DNA of 64,000 nucleotides. It comes from Myrica gale (Eukaryota > Streptophyta > Magnoliopsida > Fagales > Myricaceae). The notes under the pieces were generated by a model that worked only from the letters and a program-made list of their open reading frames with translations, did not search any database and was not told where the DNA came from. Below are positions 59,371 to 64,000 of this stretch, piece after piece (the stretch's first letter is position 1; each line of letters opens with the position of its first letter). The stretch is from positions 17,243,501-17,307,500 of the forward strand of contig OZ005605.1 in NCBI GenBank assembly GCA_963930655.1, given 5' to 3'. Made by a program: the position numbers and the translations under genes.

Positions 59371-61387
59371 CAGTGGCGGATCCATGATCAAAATTCATGG
59401 GGGTCGAATTTTAAATGCGAAATGACAAGAATTTTTTTTCTTCGTAATGCAAAAAAATTTCTTAGAGTTACAATATCAAAAATTAAAAACTAAAAGCATT
59501 AAAAATATTAGAATACACGTACCGTATTATGTACTAGTACTGAGAGTTGACAATTGCAGTGGTTAAAGTGGCTCAATGCTAAATTTGAAAAAATCCCTCG
59601 TGTTGCTTCCTTAACTTTTACATCCTCATCATCAAGGGACTTAACAAGTAGAGGCAGGAAATTGTTGTTTGCAAGTTTGGCTCTAAGCTTCTCATATACA
59701 TACAAGTTCCACAAAGTAGACATACTCTGCTCCTTTATCTGTAAAAAGTGTTTTCTGTAAAAAAGGTTCAGGGTATACCTCATTCCCTGCACCCAAAAAT
59801 AAGTTGACAAAATGACATAAGTTCAATTCTTAAATAGGTACCTCAGGAGTCAAGGAAGGCTGGGTAAGCAACCCAGTTATCTTTTCAATTGCTCCACTGT
59901 CTGCTATTAATTCCATGTATAAATTAACTGAAGAAATTGATCGAAGGAGGCCCGTCGTTGCTTCACTAGTGGAGCTGGACTCTGATCTAAGAAGGTTTAA
60001 GGTGAGATTTACACAGCCAGGAAACTGCATGATAGCATCAATGTACTTCTTTCCTCCAAGAGAATATTTCCAAAGAGCCACTATTGCCTGTTCTCTATCA
60101 AGGTTATCATGGTCTAGCCCAAGCATTCGAAAAAACAAGGCCACATAACTATCTGCAAAGCTAGGAGAAGCGCCCAGTTCTTCAGTATCCTGGATGTCAG
60201 TAAGATGACTCATCATGCAGCTTAAAGGAAGCAGAAATTGACCTCTCAAGGAGACATTTCAAAGCTATAGATAACAAATGAGTTTCTTTTGTAAATTTGT
60301 AATTGTTCTTAAGTTTAATAAGTTGAATTTATCTGCATATGCGAACCACAACTTTTTGAATCAAGAGATTATCCAATAACGCAACATCTTAAATTTTATT
60401 AGGCAACACAAAAGTTCTTAATGAGAATGGACATGGAGCAATCATTAATATATCCACTCACGACAGCAGACTCAACACAAAATCTTTGCAAGCTTGCAAA
60501 GCTAGTATCAAATTCCTGGTGGATTGCATTTTATACATGAATTGCAAACTTCAAGCCACTTAAAATACACAAATATGAGCACGTTTGTATGGAAATCCAA
60601 TGAATGATTGAATGATTCTATCCTGATTCATAACGTGCTTAATATAGCATGTTGTGCTCATAATGACATCTTATTTAGTGAAAATCTGTTCCTTATTACT
60701 CATTTGCAATGTGAGGACTTCAAGCTCCAACGAGTTTCTCCTTTGTGTTCAGTCTTTTACTGATCCTGCTGTAATGAAGATGCATATCTATCAATATGGG
60801 TCGATCAAGTCTACCTCAATTACGATTATTTTCCAAATGAATGAATCACAATTTGAATTACACATGATTTCCAGACAGGTATAAACATTTTTTTTCCGCA
60901 AGTAAGGCATTGACGTTTCTTAAGCAAATAAGCAACACAAAACCTAAGTTCCCGACCAATTTTCCCATAAATACTCGTTAGAATTGTAGTCCAGTCTCCA
61001 CCAAAGAAAAAAAAAGCAAAAACAAAACATAAGAAACGCCAAAACATATTCTTCCACTCCTGATCGAAAGTCTGTTGGTTGCCATAACACGATTCCAAAA
61101 GGAAAAGCATTAGACGAAAGAGTCATGTCCAAGTGACATCCACAATTCCTTCCTATAAATAACTTTCAACAGCAATATATTAAACAACAACAACACATCA
61201 GTGAATGAATATTCTCCAAGAGAACTTTCCGGAGCAAATAGACCGGCATGCACAAGCAAAATGAAACACGAAACACCAGCAAGATCCTATGGGGATCGGG
61301 CCCCACTGGCCCAGGTCAAAAACAAATTACATGTAATTTTTTTTAGACGGTGCAATGGGTGGCGGCCGCCCCCTACATCCGCCACTG
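59371..61387. mobile_element. hAT transposon carrying ARM-repeat gene exons
   Basis: The termini CAGTGGCGGATCCATGA (left) and CAGTGGCGGATGTAGGGGG (reverse complement of right) are flanked by octamers CCATGGGG (59363-59370) and CCATGGTG (61388-61395), seven of eight identical. The first 170 bp also align with the hAT element at 41403 (TGNAACAAAAAT, AGTTAAAATATCAAAA, CACGTACCGTA, CTGAGAGNTGACAATTG), so both are one family. In place of transposase it holds part of a host gene. Confidence 0.85.
59560..60255 (-). pseudogene. captured ARM-repeat gene fragment (two exons)
   Basis: Exon-like block 1 (about 60249-59843) contains SPSFADSYVALFFRMLGLD, DREQAIVALWKYSLGGKKYI and IADSGAIEKITGLLTQPSLT, and ends at a GAG|GTACCT donor. 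Block 2 starts after a TTTTTACAG acceptor (about 59740) and reads STLWNLYVYEKLRAKLANN, then LLVKSLDDEDVKVKEATRGI and FSNLALSHF. This matches the plant ARM-repeat superfamily protein of At1g23180 type (from memory). Both frames are open and the intron between them is intact, so it was copied as genomic DNA and has decayed little. N- and C-terminal parts are absent. Its right side directly meets hAT terminal sequence. Confidence 0.83.
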
Positions 61388-61395
61388 CCATGGTG

Positions 61396-62194
61396 TGTCT
61401 TGTACATTTAACTTACAATGGAGCTTCTCTTCTCCATATACATTTTTATAGTATGATATATAGTGAGAATTCCATCTTAATTAGTTCATCATTTTCTTTC
61501 CCATCTAGAAGTATATTCTACTCTTTTAATCTTGAGTATATTGTTAACTCTAAAAGGACACACCCACAGACAATATCCTGAACCTTTTGTATAATTGAGT
61601 GGGACCATGTTTGCTTTTGTTCTAATTTATCAGGTCCCTCAGTGACAAAGCTCATATATAATAATCTTCATTCTTAATTTCATTTGTTTTCCTGGAAGGT
61701 TTAGGCGTATGTTCAAAGAAAAGTGGCAAATCGCTGATGTCACATATAAGGCCAAAGAATATAACCAGCCATGGAATAAACCCTTTGGGAGGGACCTATT
61801 TCATTGGTCCCCCCCACTCCACAAATGCATGTTTGCTTCCAAACAGTGTCCCACATCGGAAGAAAATTAATGAAAATAAGTTTCAAAGTTGCAATCATTC
61901 TTTACGTAAATATGGTGCAGATTCCTTCAGAACTACCAAAATGATTATCAGACACAATAAGAACCTCTCCTATTATGCTACCCACGACCTCTCTATGATT
62001 GCTTACAGCCATGCACGTCCTCATCATATATACCATGTAGCCTAGCCTTCTGAATTTAATGTTCTCTTTCCCAATCTCACCAATCATATATCAAGTTCTA
62101 TTTCCATTATCTTATGCTCCTCGATCATATATCAAGTTCTATTTCCATTATCTTATGCTCCTCGATTGATTGGGCTTATTGTTCAGAGTTTTCC
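61396..62194. other. upstream region of the small unknown gene
   Basis: Contains a 41-bp tandem duplication (62083-62164) directly in front of the next gene, annotated separately. A TATATA-type sequence lies near 62025-62030. No other coding region is seen. Confidence 0.4.
62083..62164. repeat. 41-bp tandem duplication in a probable promoter
   Basis: ATCATATATCAAGTTCTATT... through CTTATGCTCCTCG occurs at 62083-62123 and again at 62124-62164 without differences. It ends about 30 bp before the proposed start codon, so it duplicates promoter or 5'UTR sequence. Confidence 0.92.
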
Positions 62195-62575
62195 ATGTGC
62201 ATCTCCGAGAGCCCGTCTTCGCCTTCTTTGCCTGAGGCCTCCCCAGCTCCAACAGTTCAACTAGTTTCCAAGTCTGTATCGGAAAGACTTGTCCAGAAGT
62301 TTTATGACGCCTCGGAGTTCGACTTTGATTACCAGAAAAGTGAATTGTGGTCTCCTCCGGTCCAAAGAAGGGTGTTCATGAGTTCCTCCGGAAGGATTTT
62401 CACTGGAAAAGACACTCTTGAGAAACTCAGAAGCGTCACACATACTCGTCGGGAAGACAGAAGAAAATGTTGTTTAAATGTATGGAGCTGCTCTCCCTCT
62501 TCCTCTCTGTATCGTAACTCTTGGGAGAATGAGAGAAAGAGAGAGAAAAAGACAGAAATTGGTAGCCTTCTTTGA
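62195..62575 (+). CDS. small plant protein of unknown function, 126 aa
   Basis: A single open frame starts at [21 protein letters not shown] Met 27 codons upstream (62114) also exists, but that stretch is the tandemly duplicated promoter-like DNA, so the later start is preferred. The central part, [20 protein letters not shown] followed by [20 protein letters not shown], is compositionally like a short plant-specific family of unknown function. It is rich in Ser/Pro at the N-terminus and Arg/Lys at the C-terminus. No signal peptide, membrane segment or catalytic motif is seen. The C-terminal 30 residues ([11 protein letters not shown]) are low complexity. A frameshift or unrecognised intron near the end is possible. 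Confidence 0.6.
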   Translation: MCISESPSSPSLPEASPAPTVQLVSKSVSERLVQKFYDASEFDFDYQKSELWSPPVQRRVFMSSSGRIFTGKDTLEKLRSVTHTRREDRRKCCLNVWSCSPSSSLYRNSWENERKREKKTEIGSLL

Positions 62576-64000
62576 GAGCAATTGATTTTCGCATACTTCT
62601 TGTTTTGCTGGTATTAATTAATAATTAATTTACTGCGCATTCGTTAGAATAGATGTTGAAGACATATTGTGGTATAAATGGGTGAAAGCTAGATAGTGAT
62701 AAAATAATCTTTTTCCTGCAACTCTCACAAGAAACTCCCGGAATTGTCAACTCCAACTCTCCCAGACCGTGATGACAATATTTTGTGCCATCCTTTCCAT
62801 ATTTTGCTATAATCTTTGACATTGGAAATCCCACTCCTGTGCTTGAATTTTTAAGTCCGGCAAGTCAAGCACTCGAACACTGCTTCAAACTGCCAATCAA
62901 ATTCCTGACGACACAGAGATTCAAGCACGTCTTCATTCACTGAACAGAAGTGATCTGAAAACGCAATGGAGCCCAATATAAGTTTACGTTCCAATCCATT
63001 AGAAACTTTATGAAGTGAGCCTGCATCAGGTTCTTTCACGCTACACTATAATCTTTCTCGAGACTTTTTCTATGCAAAAGAAACAGCATTGAAGTTCACT
63101 GTCAGTCACCCAAAAAACTCTTCACTGTTAAAACTCAAAGATCATTTGAACTATGAGTTAGCTTTGACAGCTGATTGATGTCCTAATTTATTACATGCAG
63201 TTTAATCACTGGTCACTTTGACTTTTATTACATTGTCTGTCTTGTTTTTCTTTCTGCACACGTTGATCTGCCTCTGCCCGAAGCATTAATTGTTGTAATT
63301 GAAGGCATATTGTCTTTATTCTTCTGCTAGTCTCCGAAGGGATATGATCTGCGCCACTGATTTATGTGAGTCACTGAGTTTAATTGTGGTCATCGCCTTT
63401 TTGTGAGCTGACAGCAAACGCTTAGGACGTAACCTCCAGAACCAGGAACCAGTACTGCCGGGAGCTAATTAGAGTACCCATTAGGCAATGACATTAAATG
63501 AACCTTGATGTCAATTCCCATATTCAGGGAATGGTAGCAAAATGAAAAGAGACAAGAGCTATCCCATCTTTAAGTATTATCTTCATTTGTTGCTTCTGCG
63601 AGAGCCAAAATAATGTCAAGTTGGCAGACAGCTTTCAGAAGTGAACCCCAACAGGCAACAGTGCCAGGCGGGCGCCCAACCGAACAGTTGCCTCTATCTA
63701 CAGATATCAAGCCGCACTAAAATTTCAACAGCTCAAGGCATTTCAGAAGTTACTGCATGCAAATTTTGACATTTGTGCAATGAAATTAACATATCTTTCT
63801 ATCCACTATCCCACTTCTCTTAGATCTGAAATCACTTGTCGCCAGCCGAGCTAATTTGTAAACCATTCATTTCTAAAGAAGCAGATCTCCCAAAACATAA
63901 AGCGCCAAAGGCACATGTAAATTTGAAGGTCATTGCGTCCGAGTACTACTAATTCCAAATCCTCAAGTGCAATGTTTGCATACAACAACAGAAGAAACAA
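62576..64000. other. right end of window, no resolved gene
   Basis: Two minus-strand open stretches (63039-62851, containing FSDHFCSVNEDVLESLC; 62834-62625) have moderately gene-like composition, but no recognised family and no agreed splice structure. They could belong to a gene extending beyond the window. The rest shows nothing identifiable. Confidence 0.35.

Overview
The window is plant nuclear DNA, most likely from a woody or otherwise repeat-rich eudicot. It has AT-rich intergenic DNA, GT-AG introns of 86 bp to about 2.7 kb, about five host genes in 64 kb, and many small DNA transposons. No viral, bacterial or organellar block was seen. The species cannot be named from the sequence.

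Host genes, left to right: (1) a U-box/ARM-repeat E3 ubiquitin ligase of the PUB17 type (4555-6720, minus, single exon); (2) a STICHEL-like AAA protein related to the bacterial DnaX clamp-loader subunit (17010-24843, minus, six coding exons, 1171 aa); (3) a 114-aa protein of the UBTD/DC-UbP N-terminal family with an N-myristoylation/palmitoylation start (35922-39328, minus, four exons); (4) a complete KDEL/HDEL receptor ERD2 (54199-58626, plus, six exons, 215 aa); (5) a small plant protein of unknown function (62195-62575, plus). From memory, PUB17 and ERD2 are neighbours in Arabidopsis (At1g29340/At1g29330), and a STICHEL-like gene and a UBTD-type gene are near-neighbours at At5g45720/At5g45740. 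The window therefore looks like an older, unfractionated block.

Between the genes lie transposons whose ends can often be read to the base. They include a non-autonomous LTR element with a 5-bp target duplication (11209-13226), a tRNA-derived SINE (9105-9201), hAT MITEs (8303-8805, 33901-34085), at least four Tourist-like MITEs with TAA/TTA duplications, and a hAT element with a transposase remnant (41403-42669).

The most notable content is a set of transposons carrying pieces of unrelated host genes. A hAT element (29237-30310) carries a cytochrome P450 CYP77B-like segment. Another hAT element (59371-61387) carries two exons of an ARM-repeat gene. Two adjacent CACTA-like copies of one family carry different cargo: a pfkB/pseudouridine-kinase gene in copy A (42754 to about 46746) and an ATG1 autophagy-kinase gene in copy B (about 46747-50230). 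Most captured pieces keep intron/exon junctions, so they were copied from DNA. In both CACTA copies the fragments lie downstream of a shared CT-rich, 5'UTR-like sequence. Each capture is a known type of event; four independent captures in about 32 kb by two superfamilies is the part worth pursuing.
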